Origin: an uncultured Actinomycetes bacterium
Lineage (GTDB): Bacteria > Actinomycetota > Actinomycetes > Nanopelagicales > Nanopelagicaceae
Length of the DNA stretch: 21,348 nt
NCBI GenBank assembly: GCA_903928395.1
Contig: CAIYQS010000246.1
Coordinates: 1 to 21,348 of the forward strand
Direction: 5' to 3'
This document shows, piece by piece, positions 7,631 through 15,900 of the stretch; within the stretch, counting starts at the first letter, position 1; the number at the start of each line of letters is the position of its first letter. The notes under the pieces are model-generated. The model searched no databases. It worked only from the letters and a program-made list of their open reading frames with translations, and had not been told where the DNA came from. The position numbers and the translations under genes are program-made.

Positions 7631-7633
7631 ACT
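7628..7633 (+). promoter_or_regulatory. Leaderless-type -10 (TAAACT) overlapping the upstream stop codon
   Basis: TAAACT occupies exactly positions -12 to -7 relative to the ATG at 7640 and begins with the TAA stop codon of the hydrolase gene. No Shine-Dalgarno is present in the 9-bp gap, so a separate leaderless mRNA for the small membrane protein and MFS gene is likely. Confidence 0.5.
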
Positions 7634-7639
7634 GTTGTA

Positions 7640-8029
7640 ATGCTTCAGAAAATTAATACATTCAACACCAATCTCGCGGCCAAAATAACCTCGGGTGTCG
7701 CAACGATGTGGTGCGCATACGCGTTCGCTGCCATTGCGTTGATTTCTCTGCCTGCTGCCCTCAAAACGGGTGACCTTATTACGATTGTCGCTTGGGTTGC
7801 TCAAACATTTTTGCAACTTGTTCTCTTGTCTATCATCATGGTTGGGCAAAACGTTGCTTCAGCTTCAGTTGAGAAGAAAATTACCGAGACTCACGCCGCC
7901 TCGTTAGGTGAATTTGAGCTGGCGAAAGAAGCGCGCTCGCTTAACCAGCAGGAGATAGTTGAATTGAAGAGGATTGCCGGGGATATCCATCGAGTTCTGA
8001 AGGATATTGAACCCAAGCTTTCAAAATGA
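7640..8029 (+). CDS. Small two-TM membrane protein, uncharacterised
   Basis: A 129-residue protein that I cannot assign a function. It has two hydrophobic helices (about residues 23-42 and 47-68) joined by a short polar turn, then a charged helical C-terminal half (about 75-125) that looks able to form a coiled coil. The region MWCAYAFAAIALISLP and the following AQTFLQLVLLS are reminiscent of a widespread family of small actinobacterial membrane proteins, so it is probably a conserved gene. Its TGA overlaps the ATG of the MFS gene (ATGA at 8026-8029), so the two proteins are made from one message and may act together. Confidence 0.72.
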   Translation: MLQKINTFNTNLAAKITSGVATMWCAYAFAAIALISLPAALKTGDLITIVAWVAQTFLQLVLLSIIMVGQNVASASVEKKITETHAASLGEFELAKEARSLNQQEIVELKRIAGDIHRVLKDIEPKLSK

Positions 8030-9255
8030 AATCTCGATCCACCTTCAGCTATAAATATATTAAGAGATTCTATTTAGCTAGATTTATTTCTAATCTTGGA
8101 AATGGCATGGGTCCAATTGCACTCGCTTTTGGAATTTTACATTTGCCGCACGGGAGTGCGAAAGAGTTAGGCTTCGTGCTTGGTGCCATGACTGTTTCGA
8201 TGCTCTGCATGTTGCCTTTTGGTGGGGTGATTTCTGATAAATATGGCCGAATCAGAATTTGCGCTTATTCCGATATTATCGGTGGGTTAGTGTTGTTAGT
8301 TCAAGTATTTTATTTCCACCTAGGCCATGTGCCACTGGGTGCTCTGTTATTTTCAAATATTGGTTTTGGTCTCATGTGGGGACTCTTTTGGCCATCAATA
8401 GGCGGGGTTCTTCCAGCGATATTGCCAGAGGAGAAATTTCAACAAGGGATAGCCATCAATCAATTTATTGGTAACTTTGCAATCATCTTTGGAACTGCAG
8501 TTGGGGGCTACATAATTACCGCCTTCGGTAGTACCATCGCGCTCTTTGTAGACGCGATCACTTTTATATTTTCCGGGATACTTGTTTTTACATTCAAAGG
8601 TCTTACCCCGCGCAGAGATGCAACTGGAACTTCCATTCGTGAGGATATGCGGGAGGGATGGCGAGTATTCATCTCATTTCCATGGATTGTCATCACCGTT
8701 GCGGGGTTCTCCTTCCTCGTGATGGCCTGGTCTGGAGCGCAAGACGTACTTGGCCCTGTTATCTCTTTGAAGCATTTTCACGGCGCGAAATCCTGGGCGC
8801 TAGTAGTTACTTTTGAATCAATCGGATACGTGGTTGGTTCTCTTATCGCAATAAAAATCAAGATTAAGTACCCGATGCGCTTTCTTACTGGCATATCTTT
8901 TACGTTGATACTCTATTTATTGTTGCTTGCCAGACCTGCCCCTTTGCTAGTGCTTGCAACTGGTGCATTTCTTTGGGGAGTGACCTTGGATCTGTGGGGA
9001 GCGCTCTGGGGTACCGCTTTTCAGCGAACTATCCCCAGAGAGGCGCTATCTCGAGCCTCAGCCTTTGATGGATTAGGGACTTTGTTGCTTCGACCGGTTG
9101 GATTAGCCATTGCTGCCCCGCTAGCCGGGGTGCTGGGTATAACGCACACGATCTGGATATTTGCCACGATTTCACTCATCGTTATCGTGGTCATGTTTGC
9201 GACCCCGGCTGTTAGGCAGATGCAACTAGTGGATTCGTTCACAGAGAACTCCTAG
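8026..9255 (+). CDS. Major facilitator superfamily transporter, drug/metabolite exporter type
   Basis: A 409-residue membrane protein with about twelve helices. The loop between helices 2 and 3 carries the MFS motif A as GGVISDKYGRIRI (about 65-77). The overall pattern, with RFISNLGNGMGPIALAF early on, resembles the EntS/macrolide-efflux (MFS_3) branch, so export is more likely than uptake. The substrate is not evident. The start overlaps the stop codon of the small membrane protein by four bases (ATGA). Hydrophobic throughout, with no added domain. Confidence 0.88.
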   Translation: MKSRSTFSYKYIKRFYLARFISNLGNGMGPIALAFGILHLPHGSAKELGFVLGAMTVSMLCMLPFGGVISDKYGRIRICAYSDIIGGLVLLVQVFYFHLGHVPLGALLFSNIGFGLMWGLFWPSIGGVLPAILPEEKFQQGIAINQFIGNFAIIFGTAVGGYIITAFGSTIALFVDAITFIFSGILVFTFKGLTPRRDATGTSIREDMREGWRVFISFPWIVITVAGFSFLVMAWSGAQDVLGPVISLKHFHGAKSWALVVTFESIGYVVGSLIAIKIKIKYPMRFLTGISFTLILYLLLLARPAPLLVLATGAFLWGVTLDLWGALWGTAFQRTIPREALSRASAFDGLGTLLLRPVGLAIAAPLAGVLGITHTIWIFATISLIVIVVMFATPAVRQMQLVDSFTENS

Positions 9256-9314
9256 CAACCCCTGCGTATTCTTTAGGCTCCGAAGAGTTTAATGCTCATA
9301 GGAAATTTTGCTTC

Positions 9315-9320
9315 GAAAGG
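9315..9320 (+). promoter_or_regulatory. Shine-Dalgarno that decides the htrA start
   Basis: AAAGGA lies 8 bp before the ATG at 9329. An in-frame TTG at 9308 would place this site inside the gene, so the ATG is preferred. The rest of the gap from 9256 shows no clear promoter or terminator. Confidence 0.7.
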
Positions 9321-9328
9321 AATATCTG

Positions 9329-10489
9329 ATGTCCATTTTTACGCGGATTAATGGCTTGAGTACGATGTCCAAACTCATCATTGGATTTATTGCAGGCGCA
9401 ACAGCCATAGGTGGAGTTGCTACTGCTGCGAATAGTTTGACAAGCTCCAGTGTTATAACTGCCTGCGCTGATAACTCCACGGGAGCGCTCTTTGCAAGCA
9501 CAACAGGTACCTGCACGGGGAACCGAACCGCTGTCAGTATCGGCAATGGATCCCTCAAGAATATAGTGGCAAAAGTCTCGCCTTCGGTAGTTACCGTGGA
9601 CGTTCTAGCTTCAGATGGCTCAGGTGATACTGGTTCGGGTTCTATCATCAAATCAGACGCAACTGGTTCATATATTGTTACTAATAATCACGTGATTGAT
9701 GCCATCACCGTCGCAGGTAACCCTTATACGCTTTCCGTTGATCTCAATAACGGAAGCAAGGTAAATGCAACACTTGTTGGTCGTGATATTTCATACGATC
9801 TGGCGGTCCTCCATGTTGCCACCCCAAATCTACCTGTAATTCCTATTGGCGATTCGTCAACTATTTCAATTGGTGATCCAGTTATTGCATTTGGGTCCCC
9901 ACTCGGTCTTTCTGGAACTGTTACTGCTGGAATTGTTTCTGCACTCAATCGACCAGTAACGACACAGAGTTCCAATTCAAATACGCAGTCATATGTCGAT
10001 GCAGTACAAACCGATGCAGCCATTAATCCTGGTAACTCCGGCGGTCCATTGACAGATTCTCAAGGCCGGATGATCGGAATTAATAGCGCGATTGCCTCGG
10101 ATGTGACGACGGGCACTCAAGCTGGATCGATTGGACTTGGTTTTGCGATCCCGATGAATGAAGCCCAACGCACCATTAACGAAATCATCACCAGTCCTAC
10201 TCACACTTCAACTCGACCAGTCCTCGGTGTTTACTTTGACGACACATTTACCGGCGTCGGTGCAAAAATAGCGCAGTTGGTAACAGGCGGAGCAGCAGAT
10301 AAAGCTGGTATCCCTGTTGGAGCAGTCATTACCAATATTGGTACTAGTCGGATTCCAGATGATCAGACTGCGATTGTCCGAATTCGAGCCTATGCCCCTG
10401 GTAGTACGGTTTCGATTACTGCCACTCTGCCAAGTGGTGGCACCAAAGTCTTCTCTGTCACCCTGGGTTCGGCACCTTCGAATTCATGA
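9329..10489 (+). CDS. htrA: HtrA/DegP-type trypsin-like serine protease with PDZ domain
   Basis: A 386-residue surface protease for envelope protein quality control. An N-terminal membrane segment (about 15-34) is followed by an unusual stretch at 45-70 reading ACADNSTGALF, then GTCTGN, then the trypsin domain. The catalytic triad is visible: His121 in TNNHV, Asp157 in SYDLAVL and Ser237 in GNSGGP. A PDZ domain follows from about 296 (RPVLGVYFDD) to the end. The two cysteines at 46 and 62 could form a disulfide. The 45-70 stretch resembles a short motif found in unrelated surface and tail-fibre proteins and is not standard in HtrA. Confidence 0.93.
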   Translation: MSIFTRINGLSTMSKLIIGFIAGATAIGGVATAANSLTSSSVITACADNSTGALFASTTGTCTGNRTAVSIGNGSLKNIVAKVSPSVVTVDVLASDGSGDTGSGSIIKSDATGSYIVTNNHVIDAITVAGNPYTLSVDLNNGSKVNATLVGRDISYDLAVLHVATPNLPVIPIGDSSTISIGDPVIAFGSPLGLSGTVTAGIVSALNRPVTTQSSNSNTQSYVDAVQTDAAINPGNSGGPLTDSQGRMIGINSAIASDVTTGTQAGSIGLGFAIPMNEAQRTINEIITSPTHTSTRPVLGVYFDDTFTGVGAKIAQLVTGGAADKAGIPVGAVITNIGTSRIPDDQTAIVRIRAYAPGSTVSITATLPSGGTKVFSVTLGSAPSNS

Positions 10490-10502
10490 CAGAATCTAGG
10501 TA

Positions 10503-12257
10503 GTGAATTTACTTAACCTAGAGTCCGTCTCTAAAGCCTTTGACATCCGCCCGCTTTTGGATGGCGTCTCACTCGGCGTCAGCCAAGGCGAGCGGATTGG
10601 CATCGTTGGCCGTAACGGTGATGGAAAGAGCACTTTGCTCAAGATTATGGCGGGCGAACTTGAACCGGATTCAGGACGTATTTCTAAGTCAAATTCGGTC
10701 CATGTGGGTATGTTGGGTCAGGCAGACCACGCCGCAGCTGATGCCACGGTACGAGAAGTAGTTCTTGGGGATATTCCAATCCACCAATGGGCGAGCAATA
10801 GCCAAATTCGAGAAGTCCTTCAGGGGCTTTTTGGTGGGCATGGCGATGATTTGCTTGATAGGAAATTTCACTCCTTATCTGGCGGAGAGCGCCGCCGGGT
10901 CAATCTTGCAAAACTTCTCGTTGCTGACTTGGACCTTATTCTCCTTGATGAACCAACCAATCACCTGGATGTTGAAGGCGTCGCCTGGCTCTCAACTCAT
11001 CTCAAGTCACGCACCGCTTTATCTGTCGTGGTCATCACTCACGATCGATGGTTCCTCGATGAAATTTCGGATCAGATTTGGGAGGTCGTTGACGGGAAAG
11101 TTCTGGAATATGAGGGAGGTTATTCGGCATTTGTATTGTCAAAAGCGGAACGTTCAAGACAGGCAAGTGTTGAAGATAGCAAAAGAAATATGCTCATTCG
11201 CAAGGAACTTGCGTGGTTACGTCGTGGGGCGCCTGCTCGAACGTCTAAACCTAAGTTTCGGATCGATGCCGCTAATACCTTGATTGCCAATGAACCTCCG
11301 CCTCGTAATGAAGCAGAACTTCTTAACTTTGCGGCCAATCGATTAGGTAACACCGTTTATGAATTACATCAAGCAGTTGTAAAAGCGGGACCACTTGAAT
11401 TGTTAGCCGATATTTATTGGAATATTGGTCCTGGCGATCGCATCGGGATTGTGGGTGTTAATGGGGCTGGCAAAACTACTTTAATGAAAGTTTTGAGCGG
11501 TGAAGGAAGAGTATTCGCGGGAAAATTGATCACTGGAGTAACAGTCAAATCTGCTTATCTATCGCAACATTTAGAAGAATTAGATCCAACATGGAGAGTG
11601 CTTGAGGCAGTAGAAAAGATCGCCAATCGAGTGCAATTAGGAAATGGCAAAGAACTTTCTGCCAGTCAACTCTGTGAAAGGCTTGGATTCAATAAAGACC
11701 AACAATGGACTCCCGTGGGAGATTTATCGGGTGGAGAAAGACGGCGACTCCAACTCACCAGATTGTTGATGGGAAGTCCAAATGTTCTTTTACTTGATGA
11801 ACCAACAAATGATTTCGATGTCGAAACACTAACAGCGCTTGAGGATTTGTTGGATTCATTTGCTGGAACTTTAATAGTCATTTCGCACGATCGCTACTTT
11901 CTTGAGCGAGTTTGCGACAGCTTCGTTGGACTAGTGGGCGACAAGTCGCTGCGGGATTTACCGCGAGGAATTGATGAATATTTAGAGCTTCGTCGCCGGA
12001 GCGAACCCAGTCTAGATAAAGGGAAATCGATTAAAAGTGAATCGACCATTCTCGAGCAGAAAGCCACGAAAAAAGAGATTGCGCGCATCGAAAAGCAAAT
12101 GGAACGTCGGCAAATTCGGATTTTAGAAATCACACTCGAGCTGGCAACTGTTTCTAGCGACCACACTATACTCATTGCGCTCCACGCCGAACAGGAAAGT
12201 CTGCAACGTGAATTCGACGAGTTAGAAATGGCTTGGTTAGAGTTGAACGTTTCGTAA
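10503..12257 (+). CDS. ABC-F family ATPase, Uup-like
   Basis: A 584-residue soluble protein with two ABC cassettes and no membrane segments, the layout of ribosome-acting ABC-F proteins. Cassette 1: GRNGDGKS (36-43), LSGGERRR (125-132), LLDEPTNHLD (147-156). Cassette 2: GVNGAGKT (318-325), LSGGERRR (408-415), LLDEPTNDFD (430-439). Both catalytic Glu are present (150, 432). The inter-cassette arm is short, and the C-terminal 70 residues form a charged coiled coil like the Uup DNA-binding tail. It starts with GTG 13 bp after htrA. CAGAAT lies 13 to 8 bases upstream instead of a Shine-Dalgarno. Its 3' end overlaps galT by 21 bp. Confidence 0.9.
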   Translation: MNLLNLESVSKAFDIRPLLDGVSLGVSQGERIGIVGRNGDGKSTLLKIMAGELEPDSGRISKSNSVHVGMLGQADHAAADATVREVVLGDIPIHQWASNSQIREVLQGLFGGHGDDLLDRKFHSLSGGERRRVNLAKLLVADLDLILLDEPTNHLDVEGVAWLSTHLKSRTALSVVVITHDRWFLDEISDQIWEVVDGKVLEYEGGYSAFVLSKAERSRQASVEDSKRNMLIRKELAWLRRGAPARTSKPKFRIDAANTLIANEPPPRNEAELLNFAANRLGNTVYELHQAVVKAGPLELLADIYWNIGPGDRIGIVGVNGAGKTTLMKVLSGEGRVFAGKLITGVTVKSAYLSQHLEELDPTWRVLEAVEKIANRVQLGNGKELSASQLCERLGFNKDQQWTPVGDLSGGERRRLQLTRLLMGSPNVLLLDEPTNDFDVETLTALEDLLDSFAGTLIVISHDRYFLERVCDSFVGLVGDKSLRDLPRGIDEYLELRRRSEPSLDKGKSIKSESTILEQKATKKEIARIEKQMERRQIRILEITLELATVSSDHTILIALHAEQESLQREFDELEMAWLELNVS

Positions 12258-13304
12258 TTGTTCGGCAGATTGTTCGGGTTTAACATCCATAATGAACGCT
12301 CCCATTGCTGCTTCGGATCCCGCCAGATACTTGAGTTTTCCGGGTGCGCGCCTAACACTTGTTATTTGCCAGTGTAATCCCAGAGCGTCCCGTCCCGCCC
12401 GAACTGGAGCTTGATGCCAAGCAGCGATATACGCCATAGGTATCCCAAAAACTCCGTCAAGGCGTAACAAGACTTCTCTTGCTATTTCTGGAAAAGCGTC
12501 TGCTACATCATTACTTAGTTCTGCAAAATCAGGTACGAAAACTTTTGGGGCAACATGAATTTCATATGGGTACCTAGCAGCATATGGAACGTATGCCACC
12601 CAGTGTTCATTCTGAGCGATGATGCGAACCTGATCGCTAATTTCTCGCTTGATGATGCTCGTAAGGAGCGGGATACCTGTTTCATCTAAATGTGTTTGTG
12701 CTACCTGTAACATCTTCATGGTTCGAGGTGTGATGAAAGGATAAGAATAGATTTGACCATGAGGATGGTTAAGAGTTACACCAACTTCTTCACCGCGATT
12801 TTCGAAGACAAATATCTGCTCAACATACGGTAACTTTGAGATCTCGCGAGTACGATCAATCCAGGCCGCCAAAACGGTACGCATATGTACCAGATCTAAA
12901 CTGCCAAAACTTCCTTCATGATGGTCGGAGAAAACAACTACTTCACACCGGCCCAACGCGGGTATCGTTTCTGGCGCTTGTTCAGCTGAAGGAGCTGAGA
13001 ATGATGGCGAACGATTCTCGAAAACCACAACTTCGAAGTCAGAATCCGCAACTTCGGTACCAAAATCTGTTTTAGTTGGGCAGAGCGGACAGAATTCCTT
13101 AGGTGGGAGGAATGCTCGGGTCTGGCGGTGGGAGGCTATCGCTATCCATTCACCAGTGAGCACATCCTGTCGCATATCTCCTGGAAGTGGTCGTGGCTCA
13201 AAGGGCCGTAAGTCAATGGCGTTGCGCTCAACTGGAGCACTGTCATAATAAAAGATTTGTCGACCATCAAACATTTGAAGTTCGGTTCGCTTCACAAAAC
13301 TCAT
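12237..13304 (-). CDS. galT: Galactose-1-phosphate uridylyltransferase
   Basis: A 355-residue cytosolic enzyme of the Leloir pathway that swaps UMP between UDP-glucose and galactose-1-phosphate. The zinc-site CPLC (72-75) and the active-site NHPHGQIY (179-186) with nucleophile His182 are intact, as are VFENRSPSF (94-102), an IHVAPK segment, and a late AAWHQAP. Length is normal. It adjoins an alpha-glucosidase gene, suggesting galactose-containing oligosaccharides among the substrates. The ATG at 13304 has TAAGAT at exactly -12 to -7 and no Shine-Dalgarno, so the mRNA is likely leaderless. The gene runs 21 bp into the 3' end of the convergent ABC-F gene. Confidence 0.95.
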   Translation of the reverse strand: MSFVKRTELQMFDGRQIFYYDSAPVERNAIDLRPFEPRPLPGDMRQDVLTGEWIAIASHRQTRAFLPPKEFCPLCPTKTDFGTEVADSDFEVVVFENRSPSFSAPSAEQAPETIPALGRCEVVVFSDHHEGSFGSLDLVHMRTVLAAWIDRTREISKLPYVEQIFVFENRGEEVGVTLNHPHGQIYSYPFITPRTMKMLQVAQTHLDETGIPLLTSIIKREISDQVRIIAQNEHWVAYVPYAARYPYEIHVAPKVFVPDFAELSNDVADAFPEIAREVLLRLDGVFGIPMAYIAAWHQAPVRAGRDALGLHWQITSVRRAPGKLKYLAGSEAAMGAFIMDVKPEQSAEQLRNVQL

Positions 13305-13347
13305 GGACCGATCTTATTCCATATGACTACATCGCTAGGATTGCTTT
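13305..13347. promoter_or_regulatory. 43-bp divergent region with leaderless-type promoters for galT and the GH13 gene
   Basis: On the minus strand TAAGAT (13316-13311) lies exactly -12 to -7 from the galT ATG. On the plus strand TAGGAT (13336-13341) lies exactly -12 to -7 from the GH13 ATG at 13348. No Shine-Dalgarno is seen on either side. The -10 elements are 19 bp apart, so the two promoters must overlap. A CATATG sits near the middle, too short to call an operator. Confidence 0.65.
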
Positions 13348-14958
13348 ATGAATCCCCAAGCTTGGTGGCGTGATGCCGCGATTTATCAGGTTTATCCACG
13401 TTCTTTTCGTGACAGCAATGGTGATGGCGAAGGTGACCTTCAGGGGGTGATTACCGGACTTCCATATCTTGCAGATCTCGGGATCGATGCAGTGTGGTTA
13501 AGTCCGTTTTATAAGTCACCTAACCGCGATGGCGGTTATGACGTTGCTGATCCCAGGGATGTGGATCCGCGTTTTGGAACACTTGCTGATGCTCAGCAAC
13601 TTATCGATGCTGCCCATTCTCACGGTATTAAATTTATAGTCGATATCGTCCCTAATCACTTCTCATCCGATCATGTGTGGTTTAAAGAGGCTCTTAATTC
13701 GCCTAAGGGATCGCAGGCTAGATCCCGTTTTCATTTTTTTGATGGACGAGGTGAAAACGGCGAAATACCACCAAATAATTGGATTTCCATTTTCCGTGGT
13801 TCGGCTTGGACGCGTACCGAAGATGGTCAGTGGTACCTGCATCTTTTTGATTCGAGCCAACCGGATCTAAATTGGAACAATCCAGATGTTATGGCGGATT
13901 TTGAAAAGACGTTGCGATTCTGGCTAGATCTAGGAGTCGATGGATTCCGAATCGATGTAGCGCATGGCGCTGTGAAAGACGATATTTTGGTGGATCATCG
14001 AGATCCCGAACGGTTGATCGATGCGCTGCGCTTAGATTTCCTAGATATCTCTGAAACTGAACGCGCTGGCTTACTTGCAGATGTTCCTTTCTTTGATCGC
14101 GAAGGCGTACATGAGATCTATAAAAAGTGGCGCGCAATACTCGATGAGTACCCAGGCGATCGCATGACTGTAGCTGAAGCTTTTGTCTATCCATCTAGTC
14201 GAGCCGCGCGATATGTCCGTCCTGGAGAGTTACATCAGGTTTTTAATTTTAATTTTATGATGCTCGGTTGGAATGCAGCCGCGATGCGAGCAAGTATTGA
14301 GCAAACCCTCTCGGAATTGGTAGATGTCAAAGCCCCCGCGACTTGGGTACTCAATAATCATGACACCCCTCGAGTTGTAACTCGAATTGGAAGTGCGCGT
14401 AAGGCACGTGCACTTGCAATGCTGACTCATTCCCTGCCTGGTGGAATCTATATCTATCAAGGCGAAGAGCTTGGTTTACCTAGTGCGCAATTACCTGACT
14501 CTGCTAGGCAGGATCCGGCGTTCATACGCAGTGGCGGAACCGATAAAGGGCGAGATGAATGCAGAGTTCCTATCCCTTGGGACTCCACGCTTCCAAATTA
14601 TGGTTATGGCACCGGAAAACCTTGGTTACCTCAGCCGTCCAATTGGGCGCAATATGCCATGAATGTAGAAGCCAAGGATCCAGCCAGCAGTTTGGCGCTT
14701 TACAAGAAGAGCCTTGCGCTCCGACATTCACATCCAGCACTTGGTGGCGAAGGAGAACTCGCTTGGATTGATGCCCCGGAGGGCGTTATGCATTTTTCTC
14801 GTGAGCCTGGGTTAGAGGTCGTTGTAAATACGTTGGACACCGAAATCAAGGTGAAAGTGCGTGGAACTTCCCTCTTACTGGAATCTGGAATTGGAAGCAG
14901 ACTTCAAGACGGTGTGTTGACTATTGCAGCCAACACAACGCTCTGGTTGCAACGGTAA
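13348..14958 (+). CDS. Glycoside hydrolase family 13 alpha-glucosidase (oligo-1,6-/alpha-1,4-glucosidase type)
   Basis: A 536-residue cytosolic enzyme that would release glucose from short alpha-glucosides. The four conserved GH13 regions are present: DIVPNH (99-104), GFRIDVAHG with nucleophile Asp203, TVAEAF with acid/base Glu277, and NNHDTPR with His338/Asp339. The start WWRDAAIYQVYPRSF is typical of this subfamily. No signal peptide is seen, so it acts on imported sugars, consistent with the sugar ABC genes directly downstream on the opposite strand. Its TAA stop abuts the stop codon of the convergent permease gene with no gap (TAATTA, 14956-14961). Confidence 0.94.
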   Translation: MNPQAWWRDAAIYQVYPRSFRDSNGDGEGDLQGVITGLPYLADLGIDAVWLSPFYKSPNRDGGYDVADPRDVDPRFGTLADAQQLIDAAHSHGIKFIVDIVPNHFSSDHVWFKEALNSPKGSQARSRFHFFDGRGENGEIPPNNWISIFRGSAWTRTEDGQWYLHLFDSSQPDLNWNNPDVMADFEKTLRFWLDLGVDGFRIDVAHGAVKDDILVDHRDPERLIDALRLDFLDISETERAGLLADVPFFDREGVHEIYKKWRAILDEYPGDRMTVAEAFVYPSSRAARYVRPGELHQVFNFNFMMLGWNAAAMRASIEQTLSELVDVKAPATWVLNNHDTPRVVTRIGSARKARALAMLTHSLPGGIYIYQGEELGLPSAQLPDSARQDPAFIRSGGTDKGRDECRVPIPWDSTLPNYGYGTGKPWLPQPSNWAQYAMNVEAKDPASSLALYKKSLALRHSHPALGGEGELAWIDAPEGVMHFSREPGLEVVVNTLDTEIKVKVRGTSLLLESGIGSRLQDGVLTIAANTTLWLQR

Positions 14959-15900
14959 TTATTTAACTGATCCAGCAAGCAATCCCCGAACGAAATAACG
15001 TTGCAGCGAGAAGAAGACGATCAACGGAACGACGATCATGACAAAAGCACTTGAGGTGAGCAGCTCCCAGTGACTTCCCCACGTTCCGGCTAAACCTCTA
15101 AGTTTGGCATTGAGGGGATTGATTCCCTCCGTGCCACCGGTGAAGGTGAGCGCTACTAGCAAATCGTTCCACACCCACAAGAACTGGAAGATGGTGAAGG
15201 CTGCAATTGCAGGAACAGACAATGGAAGGACTATGCGGCGAAAAACCGTGAAATGACTAGCGCCATCAACGTTGGCTGCTTCCATTAAATCCCTCGGGAG
15301 CGAAGAAATGAAATTATGAAGCAAGTAGATCGCCAGTGGAAGCGCAAACATGGTGTGAGGCAACCAAATTCCCACAAACGTCCCAGCGATATGGAGTGCC
15401 GGAACAACTGTGACAGTTCCAATGTGCACCCCACCCGTGAAAAGATTTAAGAGCGGAACTAGTGCCACTTGAATTGGAACAATCTGGAGCGCAAAAATTC
15501 CATAAAATAGCGCGTCACTTCCGCGGAATTTAACCCATGCAAGACAGTACGCAGCCATTGTGGCAATTGTGATTGGAAAGATAACAGCGGGAATCGTGAT
15601 AACAAAAGAGTTAATCACGTATGGCATAATTCCATTTGATATTCCGCTTGTGGTTCCACTACTAAAAATCGCTGAGTAATTTGCTAACGTGAGATGTGGA
15701 TGTATAAAGAAATTCCACCATCCATTTGCAGAAATTTCTTCCTTTGGCCGGAAAGAAGTCGCAAATAAACCCAAAGTTGGTATGGTCCAGAAGATAGCGA
15801 TAATCCAGACCGTGATAGTTGCTCCACGGCTACCGAAGAGTTTACGACCCGCGTTATGGTCTGCGAGCTTAGGCGCTTTATTGCGAGTTAAAAGGCTCAT
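14959..15900 (-). CDS. Carbohydrate ABC transporter permease (MalG/AglG type)
   Basis: A 313-residue inner-membrane subunit, the second permease of a CUT1 sugar importer. About six membrane helices are visible, the first at about 27-48. The ATPase-docking EAA loop reads EAANVDGASHFTVFRRIVLP (207-226). The end, LQRYFVRGLLAGSVK, is the family's usual tail. Its ATG overlaps the stop codon of the first permease (ATGA at 15900-15897), so the two are translationally coupled. No ATPase gene follows; a shared MsiK-like ATPase elsewhere is expected. The sugar is probably an alpha-glucoside because the GH13 alpha-glucosidase is adjacent, but this is inference. Confidence 0.94.
   Translation of the reverse strand: MSLLTRNKAPKLADHNAGRKLFGSRGATITVWIIAIFWTIPTLGLFATSFRPKEEISANGWWNFFIHPHLTLANYSAIFSSGTTSGISNGIMPYVINSFVITIPAVIFPITIATMAAYCLAWVKFRGSDALFYGIFALQIVPIQVALVPLLNLFTGGVHIGTVTVVPALHIAGTFVGIWLPHTMFALPLAIYLLHNFISSLPRDLMEAANVDGASHFTVFRRIVLPLSVPAIAAFTIFQFLWVWNDLLVALTFTGGTEGINPLNAKLRGLAGTWGSHWELLTSSAFVMIVVPLIVFFSLQRYFVRGLLAGSVK

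Noticed and set aside
9308..9328. TTG start seven codons upstream of the htrA ATG
   Set aside because: The clear Shine-Dalgarno AAAGGA (9315-9320) lies between the TTG and the ATG at 9329 and fits the ATG with 8-bp spacing.
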